Source: Jaltomata sinuosa (lineage: Eukaryota; Streptophyta; Magnoliopsida; Solanales; Solanaceae). From it: DNA of 64,000 nucleotides. The stretch lies in assembly GCA_003996215.1 (NCBI GenBank), contig QJPP01007525.1:992001-1056000 (forward strand), in the 5' to 3' direction. This document shows positions 12,901 through 25,200 of this stretch, piece by piece (the first letter of the stretch is position 1; each line of letters begins with the position of its first letter). The notes beneath the pieces are model-generated. The model worked only from the letters and a program-made list of their open reading frames with translations. It searched no databases and was not told the origin of the DNA. The translations under genes and the position numbers were made by a program.

Positions 12901-15900
12901 ATGATAACATTATCCTTGAGTGCAGATCACTGATGCAGCAGCTGGGATCACCGACGCCGACACAGACCCACATCTTCAGGGAGCAGAATAAAGTTGCTGA
13001 TTTGCTAAGCAAGATGGGTAGGCAGAGCACAGTTTTTGGAGGCGTTAACTACTTGGCAGTTCCCCCGGTGTTTGTGGCAAAAGCTGTCTGGGAAGACATT
13101 GTGGGAACTTCTTACTCTAGAACAATTTCAATCTGTAATAATTCTACTACTAGCCAGTTAATGGCCGTTGCTACTACTAACAACAATGCTGATGTTTTTT
13201 CCAGCCCCCTACCTCATTCTGATTAATGATATATAAGTAACCCTTTTTTACCGAAAAAAAATACAGGGTTGAGCCGAATTACTTATCACCTAACCCAATT
13301 TTGACCCATATTAAATATATACAGGTTGGGCTGGGTTTGACCCAATTTTCTTTAACATGTTCTTAACCCGCTCAAATTCAACACAACCACCTGATTGCCA
13401 CCACTACAGATCCAACAGGCATGTCTCACTGTAATCTCTTAAGATCAGAGAGCCATAACTGAAGTATCATTTTCGAGGTGGGCGTATAAACATATTATTT
13501 AATGAAGACGAGAGCAGTGTTTTGGACGGCGAAAGGCGACAAGGCTCTGCCTCGCCACGCGGCAAGGCGAGCGGCGAGGCGCTCGCCTTTTTGAAGTGTG
13601 GCGCCAATTAATACCAAAAAATTAAAAAAATTAATTGCATATGTAAATAATCATAATCTCAGTAGCAATAATATATTAGCAAATATTTCAATTCAAAAAC
13701 TAAAAATAGATAGTAGATACTACAAGTCTAGAACTTGAATGACTCAACAATCCATAAAACAAGCAATACTAAAACTCTAAAAGTTTATTCTTCTTCAAGA
13801 TTTTAATAATCTTCAAGTCCAACATGCATTTCATTATATTAAGGTATTTGTATGATAATTTTTTTAAAAAAAACAAAAGGCGTCGCCTTTCGAAGGTGGC
13901 ATTGCCACGAAGGCAGATGGCGACATAGGCTCGCCTCGCCTCGCCTCTCGCCATTGGCGATGTGGCGAGCGCCATTCACAACACTGGACGAGAGTATCAA
14001 GATATGATTCAATATATTATCAAGATCACATGAAAGATACCAAAAAACTAACAGACCTGTCGGAATCAGCTGGCCGCATATTGTAGGAATTCAACTTCCG
14101 TTCTGAGTTTTTCCGTTCAAGCCGTCTATCATAGACGGACTCATCAGCATACCCAAACAAAGCAGCCATCTTCGTTTGCCAGTATCTTGGCGGTGGTTTG
14201 TCCAAGTCCGCCCATTCATAATCTCCACCGGGATTGCGGAAACAATGGATGAAGTTGCATGCCGTTCCACGGGAGCACGACTGTCAACACATGTGTGTAA
14301 TTCATGTTAAAAATAGGAAGTACAGAAGATCTTAGTGTCAGAATCAGGTAAACAATAAAGATGTTCAACCAATCTACTCCCTACAAGTACTGCTGACAAA
14401 AAACCAGAGTAACTAAGTCATTAACACAGAACTCAAGCAAGAGTAATGAGATTCAAGTTGTACCTTAAGCTTCGATTTCATGAATTCCCCACATATGGCA
14501 ACCTTCCATTTTGTTACACTAACAAACTCGCATGTGATCTATCAAGAATCAGACATGCCAAGAAGAAAAAATAATTATCATTACATTCTAGCGAAGTGGT
14601 TCAAATGCAAGTAAGCAAAGTGCATATATAGGCTATTGTGATCCCTAAAAGTGTGTATTTGCATGCATTATGATGCTAGTATTATCACGTTGATTCTCCC
14701 AGGGTAAAAAGAAAAGATATGTTATAACCAAAAGGGGAAATTTCATATGCTTTCACGCGATCAATTCTCTTGAAAGAAAGTTACTAGAATAACAAACAGC
14801 AAAATGCATTTCATTTGAACTGCAAACCATTAATTTAAATGGAAGTCAAAATACCTGTTTGCTAGCGAAGTAACGTCCATTTATAGAACGATAAGCAAGC
14901 ACCGCAGAATCAATATCTTTGTAGTGTACATAAACATTCCCTCGCAAATGAGATGAACTGTTTCTACACACCTAAATGTGGACACATTTTAGTTGGTTAC
15001 GCAATATAAGGAGAATAAGAAGCAAGCTCTTTACTAACAGCATTGTGTAGCAAATAGAACTTTTCATTGTTGTGACACAGCTCTCCAGAAGATCTCCTTG
15101 GTTACATCAACTGATACATGTTTTAGATTGTTAAGGCTCCTTTTGGATGTCACGATAGTGTTTTTTTTGTGTGTGTACAGGAGGGGGGATTTCCATGCCT
15201 ATATTTGATCAAAGGAAAAGAAAACTGAGAAGGAACCATTTTTGTTACAAAAAATACGACAACTTTTGCAGGACTTATTTTAGAGGGCAATTTAACCTGT
15301 GGGAAGTCATTTCAATTCCCAGGTTTTTCCTGCTTACAAACACACCTAAAGTACAAAGCAATTAACTTTCTAACACTTCCCTTTTGCTTCCTTGGCAACC
15401 AAACGTACCCAAGAGAAAAGTCTAGAATATTGTAAGGCACCTCAACAACTCAGCCTTTGACATCATTTTTCTTTCGGCAAGGAGTAGCTAAACTGTGTTC
15501 TATTATTGGCATGAGTTCTTACTATTTGCGACATACAGGGGAGCAACATGCTTTAAAAGAGTAGAAAAGGACACTGCTCACTTCCAAGAAAATATGCCTA
15601 CTGTCACTGATTTTGGAACTTACATCCTAGATTGAGGACATAATTAGCAAGAAGTCAACAACAGAAAGAAAGAGAATTCACTACCTTCAAATTTATAATT
15701 TCTCCAAACTTCAAAAATTCTGTGTGAACATCCTCATAGAATTCCTCAAAACTACATTCAACTTCCTCGTCTGTATACTGTAGAAAGAAGAACAGAGGAC
15801 AACAATTGATTGCATAAACATATGCAGAGTATATTAAATACAAATAGAGGTGCAAATACAACTAGCAAGTACTTTAGCGACTATATAGCCAACATACAAC

Positions 15901-18900
15901 CAACAAGCTCTAACATAAGCCAAAATTGGAAAAACTCTAAGATTTTGCAACTTGAAACTACAGAGAACTACCCAAGTTCAGCACGGCCATTCATACATCA
16001 TAAAGACTATGCAGGTATATGAATTAAATCCAATAAACGAAAATCCGGATTTGAGCATTTAGTACTGGACAAACTACCATTTTCCAGAGATAAATTAATA
16101 AGCCTCAAATTTGCTAAAATAATAGTTTTTCTCTAGCCCTCCAGCAGAAAATATAACTATAGTGAAGCTTATTAAATAGAGGCAAACTTGTAAGTAGGCA
16201 AGGAACAAAGCTCTAACAAGTCAATTTATGTCAGTTATGCAACTAGGAATATATTCTCCATTATCTAATTTATGTCAGTTATGCAACTAGGAATATATTC
16301 TCCTAGATAATGGTAATACAGCTCTGAGGTTCAACTTAAGACACAAAATTCTGACACTAAAACCACTTGCCATCAACTTGAAGCTATTGGAAAAGAACCT
16401 AAACGTTAAGTCATTGTGAACTACAATTTCCCCGCCAAAAAAAAGTCACGGCATATGTAAAATGAACAAAGAAATCAGAAGCTTGATGATTAGATTTTTG
16501 GATGATTGTTAAGACATTATATAGCTCCTCTATCGGCTTGGCTATGGAAAAAGGGATCTTGTCAATCGTCAACGGGTACCAAAGAGCTACATGGGTTGCA
16601 CCAGGTACAAAAGAACTTTGTCAATCCCAGATACATCTCTAGAAGGGCTAACCCACAGCTTCATCACTAATCTTTAAATTACCAATTATACGCAACAGGA
16701 ATACCTTTTATGCAAGAAAGGCAGCACAAATCCCATTCAAAAATAATTTCTTGTTTGTCTTCCATTTCTCTATTACTAAAAACAGCTGGGTAAATAACAT
16801 GAAGAAATGCAAAAATAGAAATCACAAACATACAACTGTTATATCCAGAATTCTTTAGCTCACTTTGCAAAACAGGATACAGAGTTGCTAAGAATCTCCA
16901 GCTGAATTGGCGCAAGAAACACGTGCCTCCAGAATTTTCAGGGCAGATATTCTGTTTTAAGGGAGTTAAAGAACGAACAGAAAGCTTCTACTGTGAAGAA
17001 AAATAAATTACTTTTTGAGTATAAGAATATATTACAACTTAAACATAATCCATCGCCCATCACTTGGATCAAATGAAATGATCACACTTAAAGAAAAGGG
17101 AACAAGATCAAGAAGAAAATTATCACAGAGAAAAAGAGAGGGTTAATGTTCCAGCCACATCTTGACATAATATTTCATTACTCATTGACAATTGACAACC
17201 AACACTGATCAGTATTGATGCAGGTAAAGAACCAAAAAAGTAGACATACCCAGAAATTGAAAGATTCATCTATTCAGACTTGTGCTTTTTCGCTTTTGTA
17301 AAGAGAAGCATAAGCAACCTAAGGAAGAACTTACCAATAATTTCAGAATAGAGGTTCCAAAGAAATCTGAAAACTACTAAAGATTACCAAAAATTAAAAT
17401 CAGGATACTAGAGCCACATGAAGACTTCATTAACAGACCTCAAGCCCCTCATCCTGCTCCCAAGCAAAGCCAGGTCCACAGTACATGTTCTTCATGAGCA
17501 AAGTGCAGGATTTATCGGGATAAAAGTGAACCCTACTGCAGCGTGAACCAAATCGACAAGCCCCGGTTTTTAGGTGAAAGGGACAATGAGCTTTGTCCTG
17601 TCATTTGATAACCAAGAAAGCAGATGGTCATGTTAGATCAAATGAGAGAATATAAGAGATTTTTTGAAGATTAGGAGTTTAGGACATAAGGAAATAGCAA
17701 TAAACTGTCATCACTAGTTAGGCAGATCTACACAGAGGACATTATAATTAGGATTTTTGGATATTTACCTGCTCAGTTCCAAAATTTGGAGTTTGAACTG
17801 CAACATTCTCCAACAACTGTTGTGCTGAAAGAGATGAAGCATTCTTGTAGTTAGCATAGACTTCAGATTGTGGAGGCAGTGGATTGGATGTTGGCCTATT
17901 GGGATCCTGCATGGGCAAAGGATAGTCTTTACATCCCATTCATTTTGGCAATTGCTAGGTGTTAGGATTGTTGAAAGAGGACAAAGATGGATTTGGGAAA
18001 TACACATAGTACAGAGATTACAGATTAGTACCTCTTTCACAGTCGCAGGATCTGGATCCTTCTTTTTCACTTTCACTTTATTCCTCTTCACAATTATCTC
18101 ATTTCCTTGCCATATAATTTCGGGAGGCCCGTCTTCTACATATTCCCACTCGTCATCTCCATCTGCCTCATTCTCAAGAGCAACCTGCTAGGATGCATGT
18201 ATATAAAGAATATCAGTGGGCCGTGAAAATCACAGCAACTCAAAGAAGCAAGACGGCCACAACAGGTCTAGGTAGGTAAATGAGAGAGAGGAGGAGACTG
18301 AGAAAGGGTCAGAGACATTTGCATATGCTGCTAAATTATTATCTTTTGATAACCGTGGTGTCCGGGCCAGCTTACAGGCACCTCGATTAATTCCACGGAA
18401 TACCTGTCACCTCCCACCATCAACAGATACCTCCACCAAGGCTAGGACAAATGGGAAGAATCACCTAGTGTTTTTGTCTCTACTGGGATTTGAACCTGAG
18501 ACCTCGTGTTCTCAATCCACGTCATTGACCACTAGGCCACACCCTTGGGTGCTATGCTGCTAAATTATTCAAACCCCCTGAGTGAAAGTTTTAAGAAACA
18601 ATAGAATATTGGATGTTTTTTTAAGGGAACCGTGTCTTTTTTTAGGCCTCTATTTATTGGTATACCTCTTGTATATGAGAGTTTTCCCATATTTAATGAA
18701 ACTATTCCTTACTTGATAAGAAAAAAGAATGATTTGCGGAACAAGACATCAGAACTGTCTCAACTACCCAAGCACTAGTTTGTTGACCATGTTAAACAGG
18801 GCAGCATAGATGATTTAGATCAAATGATCCATACCTAAATCTCTATGCATGTCAAACAAAAGAAATTCATGCGCACACATATTTTACCAACAGTTAATAT

Positions 18901-19935
18901 ACTAGATGTGCAATAGAACTGACTTTGCACACAATTGTAGGCTGAGGTCAATAGTCTGGAAAATATAAACTAATTTATGCAGTCAAAGAAGCATGTGATA
19001 TGCTATATCTTCCACTCGGTTTATGTAGAAGTATTCAAATTTTTAAACTAAACTAGAATAGTTTGTTTTTGTGATTTGCCTCCAATGACCAATTTTTATG
19101 CGCATTCTCTCCGCATCCCAATCATTGTTAAACCAGAACATATTTTTGCATCTCTAGAAAGCATCCACCAACATGTCTCCTACTGCTACAAAGTTCAACC
19201 AAGTCCCTAAAATGCAAGATTCTCTATGATTGACTTGGAATTGACTGCCATACAAGGATTGGGAGAGTCAATCACTTTATATTTCCTTTTATGACTAAAA
19301 AATGCTAGCAAACTTGTGACTACTTTCATTACTTCCTCAATCTTGTTTCTCGTCATGGAATGTCCATTGTAGAAACATCCATTAACCTTCAATCTAACCC
19401 CGTTAATAAGCAACAATACACAATCAACACTAACCCAAAGTTCACTCCTAAAAGAAAATGTATGACTGCACCTGCATATATTTGTCTGAACTAATAAAGA
19501 GAATGTGAAAGTACGTTTGGCGCCAAGAATGCGTACCTGGCTTTGGTTCGCCTTTTCTTCCTCATCTTCCACTCTCCTTCGCTCTTCTTCTTCCTCCTCT
19601 TGAGCTTTCTTTAGAGCCAGTGCTTCTTGAAAGATCCTTTCTCTCTCCTCAAACTCTCTCCTTTCTCTCTCTAATCTCTCCTTCTCTTTCTCCTCCTCCA
19701 ACTGAATCCTACGAAGCTCGTCTGGATCATTTAGCTTAGCCTCCTCTTCCTGGCGCGCCTTCTCCGCTAGTTCCTTCCTTTTCTGCTTCCTCTTCTCCTT
19801 CTTCGTCGACTTCCTTTTTTCCTTGCGATTGTTGCATATCTGATCCGCCGCCTCTACGGCCGAAATTGATTCGCCGAGTCGTTGAAGTTCCGGTGCTTGC
19901 TTGTCGTCTTCTTCGACTGATATCGATTCCGTCAT
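9950..19935 (-). CDS. C3H5: CCCH zinc-finger/U2AF-homology splicing factor (ZRSR2/Urp type)
   Basis: It is related to U2AF35 and human ZRSR2, which recognise 3' splice sites in the spliceosome. Exons in transcript order: 19935-19537, 18184-18032, 17906-17769, 17597-17439, 15777-15685, 14971-14855, 14538-14464, 14280-14057, 10970-9950. All join in frame to about 792 residues. The N-terminus is a charged Lys/Glu-rich coiled-coil stretch (~35-130). Zinc finger 1 is C235-x8-C244-x5-C250-x3-H254. A U2AF-homology RRM spans ~284-365. Zinc finger 2 uses C369, C380, C386 and H390. The last exon alone encodes 339 residues of Arg/Ser/Asp/His-rich RS-like sequence ending KQLKLSS. The last intron (10971-14056) carries two hAT-type insertions. 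From memory the Arabidopsis orthologue is At1g10320, and the length is close to it. Confidence 0.92.
11629..13406. mobile_element. hAT-like element carrying a LINE RNase H fragment
   Basis: Left end CAGAGGTGGCAAT and the inverted right end TAGTGGTGGCAAT match at 11 of 13 positions. Both flanks carry many copies of gacccgctcaaccc-like motifs, as in non-autonomous hAT elements of nightshades. The flanking octamers match only partly, so the insertion is old or the borders are slightly off. The interior contains a plant LINE RNase H remnant (12600-13226). The element is in the last intron of the CCCH gene. Confidence 0.5.
12600..13226 (+). pseudogene. LINE-type RNase H domain remnant
   Basis: Two overlapping reading frames together give a plant non-LTR-retrotransposon RNase H domain. 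The first (about 12620-12800) holds YKLNTDGSTKG and GGVIRNHNGNWVMGF. The second (12762-13226) holds ELLAFRHGLKMA, VDSQEVI and REQNKVADLLSKMG. The catalytic Asp/Glu/Asp pattern can be followed across both, but a frameshift near 12770 breaks the frame. No reverse transcriptase precedes it. It is a fragment, not a functional gene. Confidence 0.75.
13507..13994. mobile_element. hAT non-autonomous element with 8-bp target duplication
   Basis: The element spans 13515-13986 (472 bp) and is flanked on both sides by gacgagag (13507-13514 and 13987-13994). The ends are CAGTGTTTTGGACGGCG and, inverted, CAGTGTTGTGAATGGCG. About 80 bp at one end and 120 bp at the other are GC-rich, built of repeated ggcgaggc/gcctcgcc motifs able to pair, around an AT-rich core. 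This is a textbook hAT footprint. It is in the last CCCH-gene intron. Confidence 0.85.
16223..16311 (+). repeat. 37-bp direct repeat in CCCH-gene intron
   Basis: The 37-bp block starting aatttatgtcagttatgc occurs at 16223-16259 and again at 16267-16303. The second copy is flanked by attatcta before and tagataat after, which are reverse complements. It lies in the intron between the first zinc-finger exon and the RRM exon. Confidence 0.85.
18324..18569 (-). mobile_element. Full-length tRNA-derived SINE with 17-bp target duplication
   Basis: The SINE body is 18341-18552, flanked by tatgctgctaaattatt at 18324-18340 and 18553-18569. On the minus strand it begins with a tRNA-like head (box A tggcctagtggtcaatgac, box B ggttcaaatcc). 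It ends with the block gaggtgcctgtaagctggcc and a short T/A-rich tail. The same 3' block occurs at 24062 and 31300-31499, defining a family. It lies in the first intron of the CCCH gene, same orientation as the gene. Confidence 0.85.
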
Positions 19936-20774
19936 CGTCGACGTCTAGGGTTTCAACAGAGTGTTAATTACAATGAATATGGTATCAAATGAAATCGGAC
20001 TCAACTATTGTACTTTTGAGTTTTGTAAATGGTAAAAATAAAAATAACAAGAAAATTAGTAAGGTGCTGTCTTTTTCCCCTTCGAAGGAAAGTCAAGCGA
20101 AGCGAGAGAAAAAGATCGTATCATTAAAATTTATTAGTAGGTAATAGCGAAAAGTCTCATTATATAAAATACTAACATAGTATTTGATTTGATCGATCTT
20201 ATTTTTTTTTATTTATCATTAATTATTACTTAATAATTATATTTTATTCTTTATCTTACTTTTTTATCGTAATTCTATTTTGTACCTTACTTTTCTCGTA
20301 GGTTTATCCTTCAAATTATTGATGTGTCATGTCTGACATTATATAACAACAGAAATGATATAATCTATCCAAATATTATATTTATTAAAATAATATAATA
20401 TGATACAATACAACACAAAATAATATATTGTGATTCCTCCTCTAGTGGCATAATTTATGGAAAAAGACTTTCATCAGCCGGTAAGTATTTACTTTTCTGA
20501 TATCTTCACGAAGCCTTTAAGTTGTCAATAAAATTAATATGTAATCGTGACAATATACTGATGCATAGGTTTTTTTTCCCCATATTTTTCGTTGGTCAAC
20601 AACCAATCAAATCTATACTTCTTCACTACTCGTACATGAAAAGTAGAAAAAAATTATTCTTTTTATGAGGGGGGAGAAAGGAGAGCAGAGCAATCAAAGA
20701 ATAAACCAAACTAAATACTTTTTCTATAATGGATTATGAAACAATATATAACCACCATTTAAGCAAGAGTATAA

Positions 20775-21210
20775 GGAGTCGTTTGGTGGAATGTATTAGA
20801 AAATCTAATGCATGCATTAGTTTTGTGTATTACTAATACCTTGTTTGGTATAATTTTTCTACCTATGTATAACTATCACTCTATTGTGTATTGAGCTATG
20901 CATTACTAATACCATGGATTTTCATGTATTAGTAATGCAATGGGTTCTAATGCATGCATTAGAATGACTAAAGACATAATTGTCCCTCAAAACACTTTCC
21001 ACATTATTTCTATCATATTTGTGGAGAGTATTTTTGTAAATATATATATTTTTTTAGAAATTATACAATGTATGTTATTTTTAATACACGGAACCAAACA
21101 CTGCATAAGAAAAATCTATGCAATAACTAATGCAAACATAAATAATACAAGCATTATTAATACACCATATTATGCATTATTCTTATACACTCTACCAAAC
21201 AATTCCTGAG
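20775..21210. mobile_element. Probable Tourist-like MITE
   Basis: The left end (ggagtcgtttggtggaatgtattag) and right end (acactctaccaaacaattcct) are imperfect inverted repeats with the tgtttggt core. The interior repeats taatgcatgcatta and tattagtaatgca in both orientations. Flanking target duplication is not clean. It lies in the divergent spacer upstream of the reductase gene. Confidence 0.6.
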
Positions 21211-21752
21211 TAGTATAAGTGGTAAAACATGCTTTTAAGTATTTTATAAAAGAAAAAACGCTTTGAAAAAAACAACAACAAAGTCTACATTGGAAAAAGA
21301 TAAAAGAATGCCTCTAACGTATTGAAAATAATTTAATTTTATCTACTTTTTACTTGGATCATGATCGCCCTTAATATTACCCCCTAGTTAAAAATGTTTT
21401 TCCTTTCAACCTCAATTGCATTTGACATTAATTTTCAAATTAAAAATATCCTTTTTAAAAAAAAATTATAAAATTGTATATCCCGAGCTTTAATTAAATA
21501 GGTGAATTGATTTATTGATTCATATGTCTCTAATCATAAATAATTCGATTCATTCTGGTTAACTCAAAATAAATAGAAATCATTTATTTGTATCCAATTC
21601 TTTTAAGACTTCACATTTTGCGACTGAATTAATTCAAAAAGACAACAATATCTTCTTAATTTGAAGTGGCAAATTTTGATTTTTCATTTGAAAGTTCAAT
21701 AAAAATTTCTTGCAGATATGAAATAATGAAAAAAGGGTGTTTTGATAATTAC

Positions 21753-21877
21753 ATCAACTTTTTGGTGGCTACGATTTGACGCAATAAATAGATAATTTTA
21801 AATCAATATTATCTACTTGGTGGGAAGCCATGGCCATTGCAGGGGCAGCTCCTTGTTTTCAATTTTTTCGAACTTAA
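21753..21877 (+). pseudogene. Duplicated 5' end of the FemAB-like gene
   Basis: About 105 bp match the region around the start codon of the FemAB-like gene (28425-28534), including ctttttggtggctacgattt, the caataaatagataa block and ggtgggaagccatggccatt. In this copy ATG at 21830 opens a frame of only 15 codons (MAIAGAAPC then a divergent end) and stops at 21877. The copies differ by a 3-bp gcag indel and a short insertion before the ATG. It lies about 380 bp upstream of the reductase start, same orientation. Confidence 0.85.
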
Positions 21878-22256
21878 GTCAATATCCATCTTTATTTTCA
21901 ATTTTTGACAATCTTAAAATAAAAAACACTTCTAAAAAATTATTACGTGTGCTATAATTTAACTATTTTAGCACTTTTTCGTTAATAGAATAATAAAAAA
22001 TAACTCCCCTATTTCCTCCTTAGGTGTTAAAAATCAAAAACATTTTATTTTAAATAATTTTACCTAAAGTTGAAAAACAACTTTTGCTGATTACTTAGGA
22101 TTCCCCAGTAAAATACTAGTCCATATTGAGCAAAAAGGTAGGAATAAAGTAGGTGGAAAAAGAAAGAGTAAAGTAGGTGCGAGGGTAAAAAAAGAAGAAG
22201 AGTAGCGATTCTGTTATAATTGAAAAGAAGCGGAGTTTATTTTTGTAATATAAGAC

Positions 22257-25200
22257 ATGACACTAACACTACCAGGACCACCAATTCCTACTCCAGGCGG
22301 AGGAGCGAATCGGAGGGTTTTAATCACCGGCGTTAGCCGAGGGTTGGGAAAAGCCCTAGCCCTAGAATTAGCAAAGAGAGGGCACTTGATCATCGGATGC
22401 GCTCGTTCTCAGGACAAGCTCAATGCCTTTCAAACCGAGCTCTCTTCCGCTACCAGTCCTCCTTCAGAGAACAAACACCTCCTCATGAACCTCGATGTGG
22501 TAATCCTCTATTTCACATTTTCTCCTTATAGAGTTATAGAGTTTACTCAAGTTGGTCATTGTCTAGGGATTGTCATTTGTTTGTAATGTTGTTGGTTTTG
22601 ATGCTTGTTTCATTGTATTTACTGTGGTATGGGGTTCGCTTCGGTGGAAAATTTGTTGTGGTTCTTTTGGAATATGGCTTCAATTTATGTATTAGAAACT
22701 CAGCAGTAGTTGCAGAAATTACGATTTATATATTCATCTAGACTAGGGTTTATACTCCCTGCATGTAGTTTTGGACTTTTAGTTTAAACAATAAAGAAAC
22801 ATACATAGAAGATTGGGAACAGAGAAGAAGCTCTTTTTCTTCGAACTGGATACTTTTGCTTCAATGCATTATTGTTACTTCTTAATCTGAATAAGACATC
22901 TTGGGGAATATGTTTGGACAATTCCAAGTTGCAAAATATGCACAAGTGGCTAGGCTGAAAATAAGGGCTGGAGACTAAGGGGTGGACGAGCTACAAGTAT
23001 CAAATCCAAGTTGCAAATCTGCACAGATGGATAGGCTGAAAATAAGGCTGGAGACTAAGGGGAGGACAAGCTACAAATATCAACTACTTTAGTTGAAGTG
23101 GGATTTTGGCTGTTCTGGGTATGGTTAGTTTATAAAAAACAACGAGGATGAATTAAGTGGAAGACTGATAGGATGAGTTGAATGGAAGACAAGGAAAATG
23201 TAAAGGCTATTTCTCTCGGGTCGAATAGTGTATTCCGTTACTTATTTAATTGGAGAGAAGTTCATTCGAGTTCCTGTTTATATTCCCGAGTACTGGCTCT
23301 CCATGTTGCTCTCATCTAAAGCTCAGGCTTTTGCCATAGTTGAATGCTATTATGCTGAATAAACATATTGGTTGACTGCAAGAATGAATGTATGTGTGTG
23401 TTCGTGTGTAATTATATAATTTCATTAATTTGTTTGACAAAATCATTGATCAGCCTACATGCATCTATCGACATTGTTTGTGTTTTTTCCTTGGCATTTC
23501 AGAGTCTAAATAGCAGTGTTGAAGAGTTCGCACGTGCTGTTATGGAGAAAAAGGGCGTTCCTGATATCATTGGTACTTGGTTTACAACCTTGCTGCTGCT
23601 GTACAGTTCTTTTTTTTTTAAAGGACATAATGATCTTAATATCTTTGCTCCCATTACAAATATTAAACTGCAATCATATTCCCGTCACTCTATGAACAAC
23701 GCTGAATTGAACTTTTTTACTATTTAATATTTCAGACGAGTTTTTCTGAAATTTTGGGAGTTCTTTTAATTTAAAGGAAGAATATCTTGTCAGTGAAAGC
23801 ACTCTGTGGCGGACCGACTAAAAATTGGAGAAAGTTTATCCTATTTAAGGATGTTATTTCTCAGTTGATCCTATTTAAGGTTCTGGTTTCTACTTAGAGA
23901 AGAGGGTAAAACAAGTGCTTCTGACTTCTCATTGTAGAAGTGGCTTATATTCTCTATTTGTATTTCTTGACCTGTTTCAAGACTGCCCAGTGTAGCCATA
24001 GAGGTTCATCAGTCTGTATTATGCCATCATTCTTTTGCCATTATCAAGCATTTGGTGCATTTTTTTTGATAACCGTGGTGTCCGGGCCAGCTTGCGTGCA
24101 CCTCGACTAATTCCACTTACCTGCCACCTCCCATCAACAATTTGGTGCATTATTTAGTGTGGCAGTGAACACTCATGGACTTGAAGTTAAATGCTGCAGC
24201 TTCTAGCTGTATATGCATGCACCTTTAGTCGATGTGCCTGTTGACACATGCTTTAAAAATTTATGTATCTCCAGTTGAGTTGCTGGGACTGGGAATATAA
24301 TTTGTGTCTTATAATAAATTGAAAACTTATAAATGACCGAGGTTCATTTTCTAGATTCGGATGGAGATGTGGTTGATTGATTCATTGACGGTAAGTTTCT
24401 AGCTATAAAATAAAGGTGGGAAGTTCAGATGTATATTTACTGTTTACTAGGAGTGTTGAATATGAATGTTGGGTTGATATAGGTAGAAAAATTGGTTGAA
24501 TCAATGAATGGGTCAATGACCCTATTTGTTCAAAGTCTGTTTAGGTCGAAAATGAGTTGGATCAAGATGGGTTGACTAGCGGCTTCTAGTCCAAACCGCC
24601 TAATTCAACTCTACTGTTCTATTTGTTTATGTTTTTCTAGTTTATAGCTGAAAAGTTGAGTTGCTTAAAAATGCTTCATTGTGCAATAAAATAAAATTAT
24701 ATATTTCATCAAAGCAATATTTTTTTATTTTTTTTTGGTGACAGTGTGATGTGACAAAGCTCCAGGTTTATATGGGCCGGTAATTAGCCCATGTTGGCCC
24801 AGTCTTCTCGATGTGTTAATTTGATTAACCTAATTTAACCCTTGAATGATTATGTCACTCACCCAACCTGTTGAAGTTTGCTGAATTGACGGGTTACACT
24901 TTTATGGTTTTAAATTGACATTCTACAGTTTGTACTGGTCTTTGTTATCTCACATTCAAACGAAGCTAAAATATGAACCTCGTTCAGTGAACTGTGCGGG
25001 AACTATTAATAGGAACAACAAACTTTGGGAAGTGCCAGCTGAAGAGTTTGATTCTGTCATTGATACTAACCTGAAAGGAACTGCAAATGTTCTGCGCCAC
25101 TTTATTCCCCTAATGCTTGAGAAGAAGCAAGGAGTGATCATAAATATGTCTTCTGGGTGGGGAAGATCTGGCGCGGCACAGGTAAAACTCAGTTTCTACT

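Larger units (their letters stand above)
19936..22256. other. Divergent intergenic region
   Basis: It separates the start codons of the CCCH gene (minus) and the reductase gene (plus), so both promoters must lie here. Visible contents are a MITE at about 20775-21210 and a duplicated 5' fragment of the downstream FemAB-like gene at 21753-21877. No other gene was recognised. Confidence 0.7.
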
